Assembly (NCBI GenBank): GCA_913053235.1
Contig: CAJXFT010000007.1
Coordinates: forward strand, 1 to 45,386
Source of the DNA: an uncultured Alphaproteobacteria bacterium
Lineage (GTDB): Bacteria; Pseudomonadota; Alphaproteobacteria; UBA828
Direction of reading: 5' to 3'
Length of the DNA stretch: 45,386 nucleotides
The first letter of the stretch is position 1, and each line of letters starts with the position of its first letter. The position numbers and the translations under genes are program-made. Under the pieces are notes generated by a model, which saw only the letters and a list, made by a program, of their open reading frames with translations, had not been told where the DNA came from and did not search any database. This document shows positions 8,183 through 16,873 of the stretch, in pieces.

Positions 8183-8536
8183 ATGATTCCCATTCCCATT
8201 CTCAAGGTCGCCGTCATCGTCATGGGCGTTTTGATCGTCGCCGGCCTCGCCGTGATCGGTGTCAAGATCTCGCAAAAAACCGGTGAGGTGGCGGAATCGA
8301 TGAGCTTCGACGCCGAGCAGGCGCCCGCGGCGGCACCGGCGGCAGCGGCGAACTTTCGCGTCAGCCTCGATCAGCTCGGCCTCGGCCCCGGCGCCCGCCT
8401 GCAAAGCATGGTGGTGGACCAGGGCCGGCTGGTGCTCCGCGTCAGCGACGGCGAGACCGGCGAGCGGGTGTTGATCGTCGACATAAACAGCGGTGCGGTG
8501 CTCGGCGAGATCGCCCTGCCGCCGCCACTTCGCTAG
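8183..8536 (+). CDS. Small single-pass membrane protein (DUF6476-like)
   Basis: 117 aa. Residues ~7-28 (LKVAVIVMGVLIVAGLAVIGVKI) form one transmembrane helix, followed by an Ala/Pro-rich linker and a C-terminal ~60-residue domain (SLDQLGLGPGARLQSMVVDQ) ending LPPPLR. The order short cytosolic tail, helix, then soluble domain suggests a bitopic protein with the domain in the periplasm. From memory, proteins of this sort sit next to rluD in many alphaproteobacteria and are annotated DUF6476; that assignment is unverified. Function unknown. The downstream JAMM gene begins 22 bp after its stop. Confidence 0.7.
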   Translation: MIPIPILKVAVIVMGVLIVAGLAVIGVKISQKTGEVAESMSFDAEQAPAAAPAAAANFRVSLDQLGLGPGARLQSMVVDQGRLVLRVSDGETGERVLIVDINSGAVLGEIALPPPLR

Positions 8537-8558
8537 GGGAGCCCCGGTTGGGCGCGCC

Positions 8559-9038
8559 ATGCTGTTGCTCAAGCCAGAGGATTTGAAACGCGTCGCCGAT
8601 CACGCCGAGGCGGCCTATCCGCAAGAGGCCTGCGGCCTGCTGCTGGGCTTTCGGCGCGCCAACGGAGATATCGAAGTCACGCGCATGGCGGAGAGCGAAA
8701 ACAAGGCGGTGGCGGACGGCAACGATCGTTTCGAGATCGATCCGGAACTGCGTCTCAGTCTGATGCGCGAAGCGCGCGACGCCGCGCCCGCCGCCATGCG
8801 CGCCGCCATGCCCGGTGGGTCGCACGGCATCATCGGCCATTACCACTCCCACCCAAACGGCTCGGCGCGGCCCTCGGCCACCGATCTCGCAATGGTCTGG
8901 GAGCCCGGCCTGGTATGGCTGATTACTGCCGTCGTCGACGGTCAGGCGGTTCAATCGACGGCGCATCTGTTGTCGCCGGGCGGCACGCGGTTCAACGATA
9001 TCGGGCTCGATTGTTTGCCCGCCGATAACACGGAGTAG
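8559..9038 (+). CDS. JAMM/MPN+ (Mov34-PAD1) metalloprotease-like protein
   Basis: 159 aa. The zinc JAMM motif is complete: Glu in YPQEACGLLLG, then HYHSHPNGSARPSATD with H-x-H-P and the downstream S-x-x-D. Bacterial JAMM proteins cut isopeptide or peptide bonds, for example removing residues from ThiS/CysO/MoaD-like sulphur carriers, but no such carrier or ThiF-like E1 gene is close. The start is placed at ATG 8559 (MLLLKPEDL), where similarity to the family begins; an upstream GTG at 8493 would overlap the previous gene. It is 11 bp before the threonine aldolase gene and probably co-transcribed. Confidence 0.82.
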   Translation: MLLLKPEDLKRVADHAEAAYPQEACGLLLGFRRANGDIEVTRMAESENKAVADGNDRFEIDPELRLSLMREARDAAPAAMRAAMPGGSHGIIGHYHSHPNGSARPSATDLAMVWEPGLVWLITAVVDGQAVQSTAHLLSPGGTRFNDIGLDCLPADNTE

Positions 9039-9049
9039 GGAAGCGAGAC

Positions 9050-10117
9050 ATGGAATTTCGCAGCGATAACACCGCCGGCGTCGCCGACGAGATCATGGCC
9101 GCCATCGCCGCCGCCAACAGCGGCACGGCGGCCGGCTACGGCGACGATGAAATCAGCCGGCGCCTCGAGCCCGCCTACTCCGAACTCTTCGAGACCGATG
9201 TGCGGGTCTTTCCGGTGCTGACCGGGACGATTGCCAACGCGCTCTCGGCCTCGGTGCTGAGCCCGCCCTACGGCGCCATATTCGCCGAGGCCGAATCGCA
9301 CATATACCAAGACGAATGCGGCGCGCCCGAATTGTTCACCGGCGGCGCCAAGCTGATTCCGCTACACGGCGAGGGCGGCAAGATCCCGCCCGAGGAATTG
9401 CGCCGCCGTGTGCGGGCATCCGGCCAGGGCTTCGTCCATGCCGCCCAGGCGGCGGCGTTCAGCGTCACCCAGACCAGCGAGGCCGGCGCCGTCTATAGCG
9501 CCGGCGAGATCGCCGAACTCAGCGCCATCGCCAAGCAAGCCGGGCTCGGCGTACATATGGACGGCGCCCGTTTCGCCAATGCGGTGGCGGCTCTGAACGT
9601 CGGCAACGAGACCGTGAGCGCGGCCGATCTGACGTGGCGCGCCGGCGTCGACGTGCTCTCCTTCGGCGCCACCAAGAACGGCGCGCTCGGCGCCGAGGCG
9701 ATCATCCTGTTCCGCACCGAACTGGGCGATGAAATGGCCTTCCGCCACAAGCGGGCCGGGCAGTTGGCCTCCAAGATGCGCTATATTTCGGCGCAATTGG
9801 CGGCCTATATCGAAGACGGTCTGTGGCTGCGTCTGGCCGCTCACGCCAACCGCATGTGCGCGTTGCTCGCCGAGAGCCTGGGCGCTTTTGAAAATGTGCG
9901 GCTTGACGCCTTCGGCGGCGCCAACGAACTCTTCGTCGAGCTTCCCGGCGCGGCCATTGTGGCGCTCCGGGAGGAAGGCTTCCAATTCTACGACTGGCCC
10001 GAAACCGTCGGCGCCGAGGCCGGCCGGCGCGGCACCATCCGCCTGGTCACCCGCTTCGATACGAAGGAAAGCGAAGTCGACGGCCTGATCGCGGCGGTGA
10101 AGCGTTTGGCCGGCTAG
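9050..10117 (+). CDS. ltaE: Low-specificity L-threonine aldolase (beta-eliminating lyase fold)
   Basis: 355 aa. A fold-type I PLP enzyme: MEFRSDNTAG start, GYGDDE motif, FPVLTGTIANA at the cofactor phosphate site, GVHMDGARFANA with the PLP-ring Asp171, and SFGATKNGA with the Schiff-base Lys209. It cleaves L-threonine or L-allo-threonine to glycine and acetaldehyde; related enzymes accept other beta-hydroxy amino acids. GGAAGCGAG sits just upstream of the ATG. Its stop overlaps the convergent deaminase stop by 4 bp. Confidence 0.88.
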   Translation: MEFRSDNTAGVADEIMAAIAAANSGTAAGYGDDEISRRLEPAYSELFETDVRVFPVLTGTIANALSASVLSPPYGAIFAEAESHIYQDECGAPELFTGGAKLIPLHGEGGKIPPEELRRRVRASGQGFVHAAQAAAFSVTQTSEAGAVYSAGEIAELSAIAKQAGLGVHMDGARFANAVAALNVGNETVSAADLTWRAGVDVLSFGATKNGALGAEAIILFRTELGDEMAFRHKRAGQLASKMRYISAQLAAYIEDGLWLRLAAHANRMCALLAESLGAFENVRLDAFGGANELFVELPGAAIVALREEGFQFYDWPETVGAEAGRRGTIRLVTRFDTKESEVDGLIAAVKRLAG

Positions 10118-10572
10118 TCCGGCGCAAAGTTCTCCAACTCGACGACGCTGACGCCGGCTTCGGCGAACATGGTGCGGGCGAGGTCGATCTGCGCCGCCCA
10201 GCGCGCGGCGCGCTCGGCATCGGCGGCGGGCGCCACCACTTCGCCGATGCCGGCCTGGATCAGGGTGGCGGCGCATTGCGCGCAGGGCAGCAGCGGCCAG
10301 ACATAAACGGTAGCGCCATCGACCGGCGCGTTGGCAAACAGCAGCGCATTGCGCTCGGCATGGATGATCATGTCATATTTGATCTCGCGGTCGCCGAGGC
10401 GCTCGACCAGATCGCGCACGCCGCGGGCGAAGCCGTTGAAGCCGAGCGACAGCACGCGGTGCTTGTCGTCGGCGATGACGGCGCCGACCTTGGTCGACGG
10501 GTCCTTCGACCATTGCGCCACATGCTCGGCCAGGCCGAGCAGCCGCAAATCCCATTTGTCGGGCCGCGTCAC
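10114..10572 (-). CDS. dCMP/cytidine deaminase-family protein
   Basis: 152 aa. Zinc deaminase motifs are intact: His71-Ala-Glu73 (IIHAERNALL) and Cys97-x2-Cys100 (LLPCAQCAATL). The N-terminal SKDPSTKVGAVI and GFNGFARG match ComEB-like dCMP deaminases, which make dUMP for thymidylate synthesis. Only three zinc ligands of the cytidine-deaminase type are seen, as expected. GAGG lies 7 nt upstream of the ATG. The next minus-strand gene upstream is the peroxidase, whose stop is 22 bp away, so read-through is possible. Confidence 0.85.
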   Translation of the reverse strand: MTRPDKWDLRLLGLAEHVAQWSKDPSTKVGAVIADDKHRVLSLGFNGFARGVRDLVERLGDREIKYDMIIHAERNALLFANAPVDGATVYVWPLLPCAQCAATLIQAGIGEVVAPAADAERAARWAAQIDLARTMFAEAGVSVVELENFAPD

Positions 10573-10594
10573 ATATTAATCCTCTTTGCCCCGC

Positions 10595-12055
10595 TCATCG
10601 CAAACCGTACATCGACGCGACGGGGAGGCCGCTGGGGACGCGGGCGGGGACAATTCTGGGCATCAGATCGTCGACATCGTCTTCCAGGGATTTCAGGAAG
10701 GCGATCAGGCGGTTGATTTCCGTGTCAGTCAAATTGAGGCCGGCGGCGAGAACATAGGAGACCGATTTGCGCTTGCCTCTATTCCAACTGTGCGTGCCGT
10801 TGGCGTATTTGGCGTCGGCGAGATTCAAGGGATCGTTATGGTGGCGGATGGCGGCGCGCAAGGTCGCGGCGACGCCGTCATGGAAGTAGGGCGCACTCAG
10901 GGTTACGTTGCGCAACGGCGGGGTGCGGAATTTGTAGAGATCGCGTTTGTCCCCGGTGACGTGATAGCGCCCGAGATCGTCCGAACTGATATTCTTGCCG
11001 GGGCCGATCTGGCGAACGCCAAGAGAATGGAATTCGTAATCGCTGAACAGTGGGCCGGAATGGCAGGCGGCGCATCTGCCGTTGCCGAAAAAGATCCGCG
11101 CGCCGGCCTTGGCGCCGTAGGAAATCGCATAGTTGTCGCCGCGAAGATAATTGTCCCACGGTGCATTTCGGGTGGCGAAGGCGATTTTCTCGAAATGGCC
11201 GATGGCATTGACCAATTCGACTATGGATAGTTGGCGCAGCGAGACATCGGGATAGGCGGCGTGCGCCAGGCGGCGATATTCCTTCTGCCATTCGGCCAGT
11301 TCGGGCTCGCCGTCCTCATCCAGATCGTCGGTGTCGAGGCGCGGCGCCAAGAGGCGCGCCACCAGGGCTTCATGCACGATTTGAATCTGCCTCGGCCCGC
11401 TTGTGCCCGCCGCCGCCTGGGCCAGCTCGTTGGGCAGGTTGGCATGTTCGTCGGCGAAATCCCTGGGCGAACGATCGCCCGGCCGGCCGAGCATTTCATC
11501 GACCCCGGTGAGGGGAAAGAGCGCCTGTGCGGCGAGCAGGTTTTCGACGCCATCGGGGAAGCGCCCGGCCATCGGGGTTTCGAAATAAATCGTCGTATCG
11601 TCTTTATCGTAGCGCCGCGCATCGTCTATCGCTTCTTCGTCGAGAGCGACGCGGCCGTCCCAGAACATATTTTGCACGGCGGCGTGGCCGCGGTTCCATA
11701 TGTCGGGCGAATTACGCGGCGTCTCAAAGCCGCGCCCGCCGGTCAGGCGATTCTCGCCGAGCCACCGGCCGTCGACGCCGACGGCGAGCGCTTGCCCGTT
11801 CGAGGTTCCGCGCGTCGGCAGGTGGCAGGTGGCGCAGGCGACTTGGCGCGCACCGCTGAGCACGGGATCGAAAAAAAGTGCCTGACCCAATAAATATTTG
11901 TCGTCGATCACAAAGGGCGGGCTCTCGAGCGGCGTCTGTCCGTGCGAGGCAAGCAACGCGCGCAGCGCCTGGTCGTAGGCCTCTCCCGACACCGCAACGG
12001 CCGGCGCGAGCAGCAGCATTAAGAGAGCGCTTAGCAAGGCGGCGGTTGTTTTCAC
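10595..12055 (-). CDS. Secreted di-heme cytochrome c peroxidase / MauG-like protein
   Basis: 486 aa. Signal peptide of ~22 residues (KTTAALLSALLMLLLAPAVAVSG), so periplasmic. Two c-type heme sites: C74-A-T-C-H78 and C328-A-A-C-H332, in the order expected for the CcpA/MauG family. FHSLGVRQIG, FRTPPLRNVTLSAPYFHDG and LTDTEINRLIAFLKSL are typical of the C-terminal half. Members reduce hydrogen peroxide using cytochrome c or cupredoxin, or oxidise protein targets like MauG. At 486 aa it is longer than classical peroxidases (~320), with extra sequence between the hemes. Start is GTG 12055 with AAAAGGA upstream. A ~80-bp gap separates it from the FecR-like gene. Confidence 0.88.
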   Translation of the reverse strand: MKTTAALLSALLMLLLAPAVAVSGEAYDQALRALLASHGQTPLESPPFVIDDKYLLGQALFFDPVLSGARQVACATCHLPTRGTSNGQALAVGVDGRWLGENRLTGGRGFETPRNSPDIWNRGHAAVQNMFWDGRVALDEEAIDDARRYDKDDTTIYFETPMAGRFPDGVENLLAAQALFPLTGVDEMLGRPGDRSPRDFADEHANLPNELAQAAAGTSGPRQIQIVHEALVARLLAPRLDTDDLDEDGEPELAEWQKEYRRLAHAAYPDVSLRQLSIVELVNAIGHFEKIAFATRNAPWDNYLRGDNYAISYGAKAGARIFFGNGRCAACHSGPLFSDYEFHSLGVRQIGPGKNISSDDLGRYHVTGDKRDLYKFRTPPLRNVTLSAPYFHDGVAATLRAAIRHHNDPLNLADAKYANGTHSWNRGKRKSVSYVLAAGLNLTDTEINRLIAFLKSLEDDVDDLMPRIVPARVPSGLPVASMYGLR

Positions 12056-12134
12056 GGCGCAAATCCTTTTGTTATGTCCGCCCCAAACCTTCCCATGCCA
12101 TAAAATGCCATGGTACGGCCCCTTATTCCAAGCG

Positions 12135-12794
12135 TTATGGATTGAGAAAGATGATGCGCCCGATCAGGGGGCCGCCCTCGGCCTCGGCCAGGCGGTCGAT
12201 GGCGAAGGTCACACGGGCCTGATCGGCGCTGGCGCGGTAGCGCCCGCCGGGGGCGAGGCGGTGTGCCGTCGCCGCCAGATCCGCCATGCCGCCCTCAAGT
12301 GCCAACGCCAAGGGCGGCGCCTCGGCGTCGAGGCGCTCGACGGTCACTTGCGCCGCCGCGCCGGTTATATGGAAGGCCGGCGTCAGGCTGAACAGGATGA
12401 CCTGCGGCGGCGCCTCGGAATCGCCGCCGGGCGGGGCGCGGTAGACCATGGCGCCGGATTTGTCCGACAGGGCATCGGCCAATATCAGGCTGCCGCCGTC
12501 GCATTCGACCAGCTCGCGATATACCCGGCCGCGCTTTACCGTGCCGTGTTCGGTGCCCACCGTCACCTCGCCGCCGGTGATCGTCTCGCGCCAGCACGAA
12601 CGTAAGTAACCGAGCACCAGCCGCCCGCCGGCGCCGAGCGTGATCACCCGGCCGGCCTCGAGCATGTCGAAAAGCTGCACATCGCCGGTATTGCCTTCGC
12701 TCTGTTCGACGATCGCCACCAATTCGCCGGCCCGTAGCGGCGCCGGGGCGGCGGCGAAAAGTGCCAGCAGGCACAGAACAAGAAATGCTTTCAT
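12135..12794 (-). CDS. Secreted FecR-like domain protein paired with the caspase gene
   Basis: 219 aa. Signal peptide KAFLVLCLLALFAAAPAPLRA with likely cleavage before GELVAIVEQ. Residues ~25-110 have the FecR-like pattern of a beta-rich domain (GRVITLGAGGRLVLGYLRSC then ITGGEVTVGTEHGTVKRGRV); two cysteines, in RSCWRETI and VECDGG, could form a disulphide in the periplasm. No membrane anchor or sigma-regulator motif. Start taken as ATG 12794, 7 bp after the caspase stop, giving a clean signal peptide; ATG 12815 would overlap the caspase gene by 14 bp. The tight spacing implies translation from one mRNA and a joint role with the caspase. True function unknown. Confidence 0.65.
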   Translation of the reverse strand: MKAFLVLCLLALFAAAPAPLRAGELVAIVEQSEGNTGDVQLFDMLEAGRVITLGAGGRLVLGYLRSCWRETITGGEVTVGTEHGTVKRGRVYRELVECDGGSLILADALSDKSGAMVYRAPPGGDSEAPPQVILFSLTPAFHITGAAAQVTVERLDAEAPPLALALEGGMADLAATAHRLAPGGRYRASADQARVTFAIDRLAEAEGGPLIGRIIFLNP

Positions 12795-12801
12795 GGCGAT
12801 A

Positions 12802-15777
12802 TCATTGAGCCCCATCGGCGCCGACCAGCGCCAGCGGAAAATCGGCCTCGACCGGCTTGCCGACGGCCGGCGTCTGGCGGCCGGCGGTCAGTTTCCTGAC
12901 GCGCCGCGAAATATAGGCGTCGAGGGTGGAAACCGTCACCTCGCCGTCGCCGAACAGATCGGCGCGCCCGGCCAGGCCTTCCAGCATCGCCTCGGTAAAG
13001 GCACCGTTCCGCCATGCCGCATTTTCCACCGAGAGCTGGGCGTGGGTCGAGGAGGCGAACACGATAACGCCGTTCTCCGGGCTCGACAGATCATTGACCA
13101 CGCGCACCACATCGTTGGACGGCTCGCCCGGCCTTCCCCACACGCCGCCGGCGCGGCAGGTATCGACGAACAGCAGGCTGCGCGCCGAGAGCGAGGTCAG
13201 CGCCTCTTTGATCTCGCCGTAGGCCAGGGCGGTTTCCGCGAGGCGCGCCGGGTCGCCGTCATGGGGCAGGAAGAAATAGGCGCCCGAGGCATCGTCGACG
13301 CCGTGCCCGGCCAAAAAAAGCGCCGCGAAATCGCCGGCCCGGGCTTCGCGCCTGAGCCATGCCAGGCCGTCACGCAGCGCCGCGCCGCTGGCCTCATCGT
13401 CGGAGAGAATGCGGAGATGCACGGTGCCGTAGGCGCGGCCGTCCTGTGCCAGCAGAATGGCGGCGAAATCCCGCGCATCCTTATGGGCGAAATTGAGGCG
13501 GAGCTCCTCGGCGGCGTAGTGGCTGACGCCGGCGGCGAGCAGATAGAGATCGGGGCGGCTCTCCGCCGCGCCGCCGACCCAGCGCAAGGATAGGCGCGCC
13601 GCTTCGCTTACCGTGCCGCGGCTGCCCTCGGCGGTGACCGAGATTTCGCTGTCATGGCGCGGCACCGTCAGTGCGAGCTCGAACGGCGCGCCGCCGGCGA
13701 GGTCGGCGAGATCGCCTTCCAGCGCGGCGATGGGCCGCCCGTCGGCGCGCACCTGTATGGCGCTGAGCGTATCGCCCGGTGCCGCGCGCACGGAAAGCTC
13801 GACGGTGACGCGCGGCGCCGAAATCTCGGCGCCACCGCTGAGCGTCAGCGCGGCGACGACCGGCGGCAACAACCGCCCGATGCCGCCGGGCACCTCCCGG
13901 GCTTCCGCGGCCAACGCCTGCATGACGATATCGGGGCGGTAAAAAGCCTCGCGGAAACGCCTCACGGCGAAGAAATCGGCGGCCCTGTCGGCGCCGCGAT
14001 TGACGTGCCAGCCGACCAGCGAATCGCCGCCCGGCGAGGCCAGATAATGGCCGGCCGGCGTCCAGGCGACCCAGCGCGCGCCGTCCTTATGGGCAAACAG
14101 AGCGAGCAGTTCGGCGCCGTCGGCCATGCGGTACCAGCGGATCGAGCCATCGCCGAACGCGGCGGCGGCGAGACGGCCATCGGTCGTGATGTTGAGCGCC
14201 CAGGTTTCGCCCGGCGCCTGGAAGCTCCACATCTCGTTGGCGTTGGCGCCGTAGCGGATGACGCGCCAGCGGGTACCGAGCAATATGCCGCTTTGGTCCG
14301 GCGCCACGGCGTAGCTTTCCGCCCGCTCATAAGGAAAGAGGGGAAGTGCCGCACCATTCAAGGTCGGCGCATAGCTGCCCTGCCAATTTGCCACCGCCAT
14401 GGCTGGTGTTTTCAGAAGCGGCGGCGCGAAATCCGCGCCGGGCGCCGGCGGATCGAGTTTGAGAGCGCGTGTCTCGAGCGCGAACAGCGCCGTCGCGCCG
14501 CCACCTGAAGCAAACTTGAAATATACTTGCGCGCCGTTCGCGGAGAGCCTGAAATCACTGCCCATATCGCGAAAATCGGCGGCCCGCGAGCGCCACTCGA
14601 ACAATTTGATATGATTTTCGTCGATGGCGCCGAGGGCCGGCTCGGAGCCGGCGAAATAGACCCCGCCCGCCGCGCGCGGCGCCAGATATGTGACGCCCTT
14701 GGCGGACGCCGCCGCGACATCTTGCGGGCGCCCCCGTCCGCCGTCGTCCCAGCGCCGCACCGGGTGCGTGCCGGCGCGTTCGAATTCACCGCCGGCGTAG
14801 AGAAAGCGGCCGTCCGCCGACCAGGCGGTGCGCCACATGTCGCCGTTATCGACACCCTCCATGCTCGGGCAGAATTGCAGCGACAGATCCTCCGCCGACA
14901 GCACATCGACGCGCTGACGCTCGGCATAGCCGACCGCCAGATATTTGCCGTCGGGCGAGAAGCTGGCCGACGTCGGCCATTCGCCGCCCGGCGCGCGGCG
15001 CGCTCGGAGCAGGTTGAATTCGGCGTCGAACAGGCGGATCGAACCGTCGAGCGATACCGTCACCAGCCGGCCTTGGTTGTCGAATTCGAGCCAGCCGGAA
15101 CTCGGCGCCGCGACGCCCTCGGGATTGTCGGCGTCGAGATAGGGCAGGGCAGTGGCGCGGCAGTTCGGGTCGTCGAAATCGTTTTCGTCGCCCGCCGCCA
15201 GGCCGCCCGGATGAACCACCGGACGCGCGGCGGCGAGGGCGAAGTCGCGCAGCCGGTAGACGCGAAAGCCGTGGCCGTTCTTGAGGGTGACGGCGAGGTG
15301 GCTGCCATCGGGCGAGAAAGCCAGATGCAAACCGCGGTGCGGCAGGTCATTGATGCGGTGGATCATCTCGCCGCTGGCGATATCGAACAGATAAAGGCTC
15401 CAATTGGGATCGCCCGATTCGCCGGTCCAACCCGCCGTGGCGACCATGCCGCCGTCGGGCGAGATGGCGACGCCGTAAAGCGCGCCTTCGCGCTCATCGC
15501 CGATCGGTACGCGCAAGGTGCGGATCAATCCGCCATCCTTAAGCGACCACAGCCGCAAGGTCTTGTCATAGGATGCCGAGGCCAGGATGCCGGCGCCGGG
15601 ATGGATTGCGATGCGGCCGATCTTGGCCGTGTGCATGCCGGTCTCAACGCGCAGCACCGGCGCTTCGGAAAGCCCGCCCGGCGCATCGGCCGCGGTGCCG
15701 GGCGCGGCGCCCAACAGAGCGAGGCCAAAAGCCAGGAGCGTCAATAGGCCGGCCGCGCGCCAGCTTGTGATCTTCAT
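12802..15777 (-). CDS. Exported WD40-repeat caspase-like protease (orthocaspase/metacaspase type)
   Basis: 991 aa. A signal peptide (~30 residues, LLTLLAFGLALLGAAPGTAA) sends it to the periplasm. Residues ~45-560 hold a run of WD40/beta-propeller repeats (for example GILASASYDKTLRLWSLKDG, SASFSPDGKYLAVGYA, RLAAAAFGDGSIRWYRMADG). A linker beta-domain follows (~640-730). The C-terminal ~240 residues are a peptidase C14 domain with the dyad His825 in LFLAGHGVDDASG and Cys874 in LLFVDTCRAGG, both intact. Family members cut after basic or acidic residues; specificity here is unknown. Export is unusual for a caspase, since most act in the cytosol. It precedes the FecR-like gene by 7 bp and faces away from the Asp-Pro mini-protein gene. 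Confidence 0.9.
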   Translation of the reverse strand: MKITSWRAAGLLTLLAFGLALLGAAPGTAADAPGGLSEAPVLRVETGMHTAKIGRIAIHPGAGILASASYDKTLRLWSLKDGGLIRTLRVPIGDEREGALYGVAISPDGGMVATAGWTGESGDPNWSLYLFDIASGEMIHRINDLPHRGLHLAFSPDGSHLAVTLKNGHGFRVYRLRDFALAAARPVVHPGGLAAGDENDFDDPNCRATALPYLDADNPEGVAAPSSGWLEFDNQGRLVTVSLDGSIRLFDAEFNLLRARRAPGGEWPTSASFSPDGKYLAVGYAERQRVDVLSAEDLSLQFCPSMEGVDNGDMWRTAWSADGRFLYAGGEFERAGTHPVRRWDDGGRGRPQDVAAASAKGVTYLAPRAAGGVYFAGSEPALGAIDENHIKLFEWRSRAADFRDMGSDFRLSANGAQVYFKFASGGGATALFALETRALKLDPPAPGADFAPPLLKTPAMAVANWQGSYAPTLNGAALPLFPYERAESYAVAPDQSGILLGTRWRVIRYGANANEMWSFQAPGETWALNITTDGRLAAAAFGDGSIRWYRMADGAELLALFAHKDGARWVAWTPAGHYLASPGGDSLVGWHVNRGADRAADFFAVRRFREAFYRPDIVMQALAAEAREVPGGIGRLLPPVVAALTLSGGAEISAPRVTVELSVRAAPGDTLSAIQVRADGRPIAALEGDLADLAGGAPFELALTVPRHDSEISVTAEGSRGTVSEAARLSLRWVGGAAESRPDLYLLAAGVSHYAAEELRLNFAHKDARDFAAILLAQDGRAYGTVHLRILSDDEASGAALRDGLAWLRREARAGDFAALFLAGHGVDDASGAYFFLPHDGDPARLAETALAYGEIKEALTSLSARSLLFVDTCRAGGVWGRPGEPSNDVVRVVNDLSSPENGVIVFASSTHAQLSVENAAWRNGAFTEAMLEGLAGRADLFGDGEVTVSTLDAYISRRVRKLTAGRQTPAVGKPVEADFPLALVGADGAQ

Positions 15778-15843
15778 TACACTATTGTTGGTCAGCCGAT
15801 ACTATAGTCAAATCATATTCGAAGTGACCGTAACCGAGGAGTG

Positions 15844-15999
15844 ATGGAGATGCTGCATTGGCGTTTATTGATGGCGGCGCTCGTTTTGACCTTCGCCTTG
15901 GGCCTGACGCTGCCGTTCGCCGGCCTGACCGGCGGCACGGCATGGGCCGGCGATCCCGACGATCCCTACGTTCCACCCGACGATCCCGACGATCCCTGA
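15844..15999 (+). CDS. Secreted mini-protein with Asp-Pro tail
   Basis: 51 aa. It starts MEMLHWRLLM, has a long hydrophobic segment and an AWA signal-peptidase site, leaving GDPDDPYVPPDDPDDP as the predicted mature 16-residue peptide, acidic and Pro-rich with internal symmetry. GAGGAG directly precedes the start region; ATG 15844, ATG 15850 or GTG 15841 are all possible. The tail is built from a 17-bp direct repeat (CGATCCCGACGATCCCT at 15951 and 15981). It is divergent from the caspase gene with 66 bp between starts, so they may share control. No family recognised. It could bind calcium or be a caspase substrate or inhibitor, but that is inference only. Confidence 0.6.
   Translation: MEMLHWRLLMAALVLTFALGLTLPFAGLTGGTAWAGDPDDPYVPPDDPDDP
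15951..15997 (+). repeat. 17-bp direct repeat inside the mini-protein gene
   Basis: CGATCCCGACGATCCCT is repeated exactly at 15951-15967 and 15981-15997, an in-frame 30-bp period that creates the two DPDDP blocks of the encoded tail. Confidence 0.9.
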
Positions 16000-16022
16000 G
16001 CGCTCGGGCGCCGTTCGCCTGT

Positions 16023-16853
16023 TCAGAACGACAGATTCTTGAAGTTCCGCGTTTGCTCCGTCAGCGCGATTTCGGTGGGCACGCGCTCCATGCTGCTGGC
16101 GCCGTAAAAGCCGTTTACATGCTTGCAGTTGCGCAAAACATATTCGGCGTCTTCGGGCTCGGAGATGGGGCCGCCATGGCAGAGAATGATGGCGTCGTCC
16201 CGCGTTTCCAGCGCGGCGGTGGTCCACGCGTCGATCAGCGCGACGCAGTCATCAAGAGATTTTGCCGTTTGCGCGCCGATCGCGCCGCCGGTGGTCAGAC
16301 CCATATGGCAGACGATGAGATCCGCCCCCGCCGCCGCCATGGCGCGCGCGTCCTCGGCGCTGAACACGTAGGGCGTGGTGAGCATGTCGAGTTCATGGGC
16401 GGTGCGGATCATCTCCACTTCCAAGCCGTAGCCCATGCCCGTCTCTTCCAGATTGGCGCGGAACACGCCGTCAATTAGCCCCACGGTGGGAAAATTTTGA
16501 ACCCCGGCGAAACCCATCGCCTTGAGCTCGGAAAGGAAAATTTCCATCGTCACGAAGGGGTCGGTGCCGTTGACCCCGGCGATCACCGGCGTGCGGGTGA
16601 CGACGGGCAACACTTCCGCCGCCATTTCCTTGACGATCTCGTTGGCGTTGCCATAGGCCAGAAGCCCGGCCAGCGAGCCGCGCCCGGCCATGCGGTAGCG
16701 CCCCGAATTGTAGATGCCGATGATATCGATACCGCCGGCCTCTTCGCATTTGGCCGAAAGCCCGGTGCCGGCGCCGCCGCCGACGATGGGCTGGCGCGCC
16801 GCCACCATGGCGCGGAATTTTTCGAGCAATGTCTTGCGTTCGAATTTGGGCAT
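16023..16853 (-). CDS. TIM-barrel PEP-hydrolase-like protein (C-terminal half of Tm-1 type)
   Basis: 276 aa. Starts [40 protein letters not shown], then [62 protein letters not shown] and [16 protein letters not shown]. This is the TIM-barrel family annotated as phosphoenolpyruvate-hydrolase-like or TIM-barrel signal-transduction protein. The physiological reaction is not firmly established. GGGGAG lies ~9 nt before the ATG. The UPF0261 gene ends 20 bp upstream, so the two are one operon. In plant and fungal Tm-1-like proteins the same two domains are fused. Confidence 0.88.
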   Translation of the reverse strand: MPKFERKTLLEKFRAMVAARQPIVGGGAGTGLSAKCEEAGGIDIIGIYNSGRYRMAGRGSLAGLLAYGNANEIVKEMAAEVLPVVTRTPVIAGVNGTDPFVTMEIFLSELKAMGFAGVQNFPTVGLIDGVFRANLEETGMGYGLEVEMIRTAHELDMLTTPYVFSAEDARAMAAAGADLIVCHMGLTTGGAIGAQTAKSLDDCVALIDAWTTAALETRDDAIILCHGGPISEPEDAEYVLRNCKHVNGFYGASSMERVPTEIALTEQTRNFKNLSF

Positions 16854-16873
16854 GGCGTGATCTCCCCTGTTTT

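Noticed and set aside
12135-12794. FecR anti-sigma regulator with ECF sigma partner
   Set aside because: No sigma factor or TonB receptor gene is nearby, and the protein has a signal peptide in place of the cytosolic N-terminal domain of a true anti-sigma factor.
13654-15747. Long plus-strand open frames opposite the caspase gene
   Set aside because: The minus-strand protein has signal peptide, WD40 repeats and caspase residues; the plus frames show none.
15784-15811. Minus-strand promoter TTGACT-16-AACAAT for the caspase gene
   Set aside because: The -10 match is weak and would place the transcript start at the ATG; not enough to annotate.
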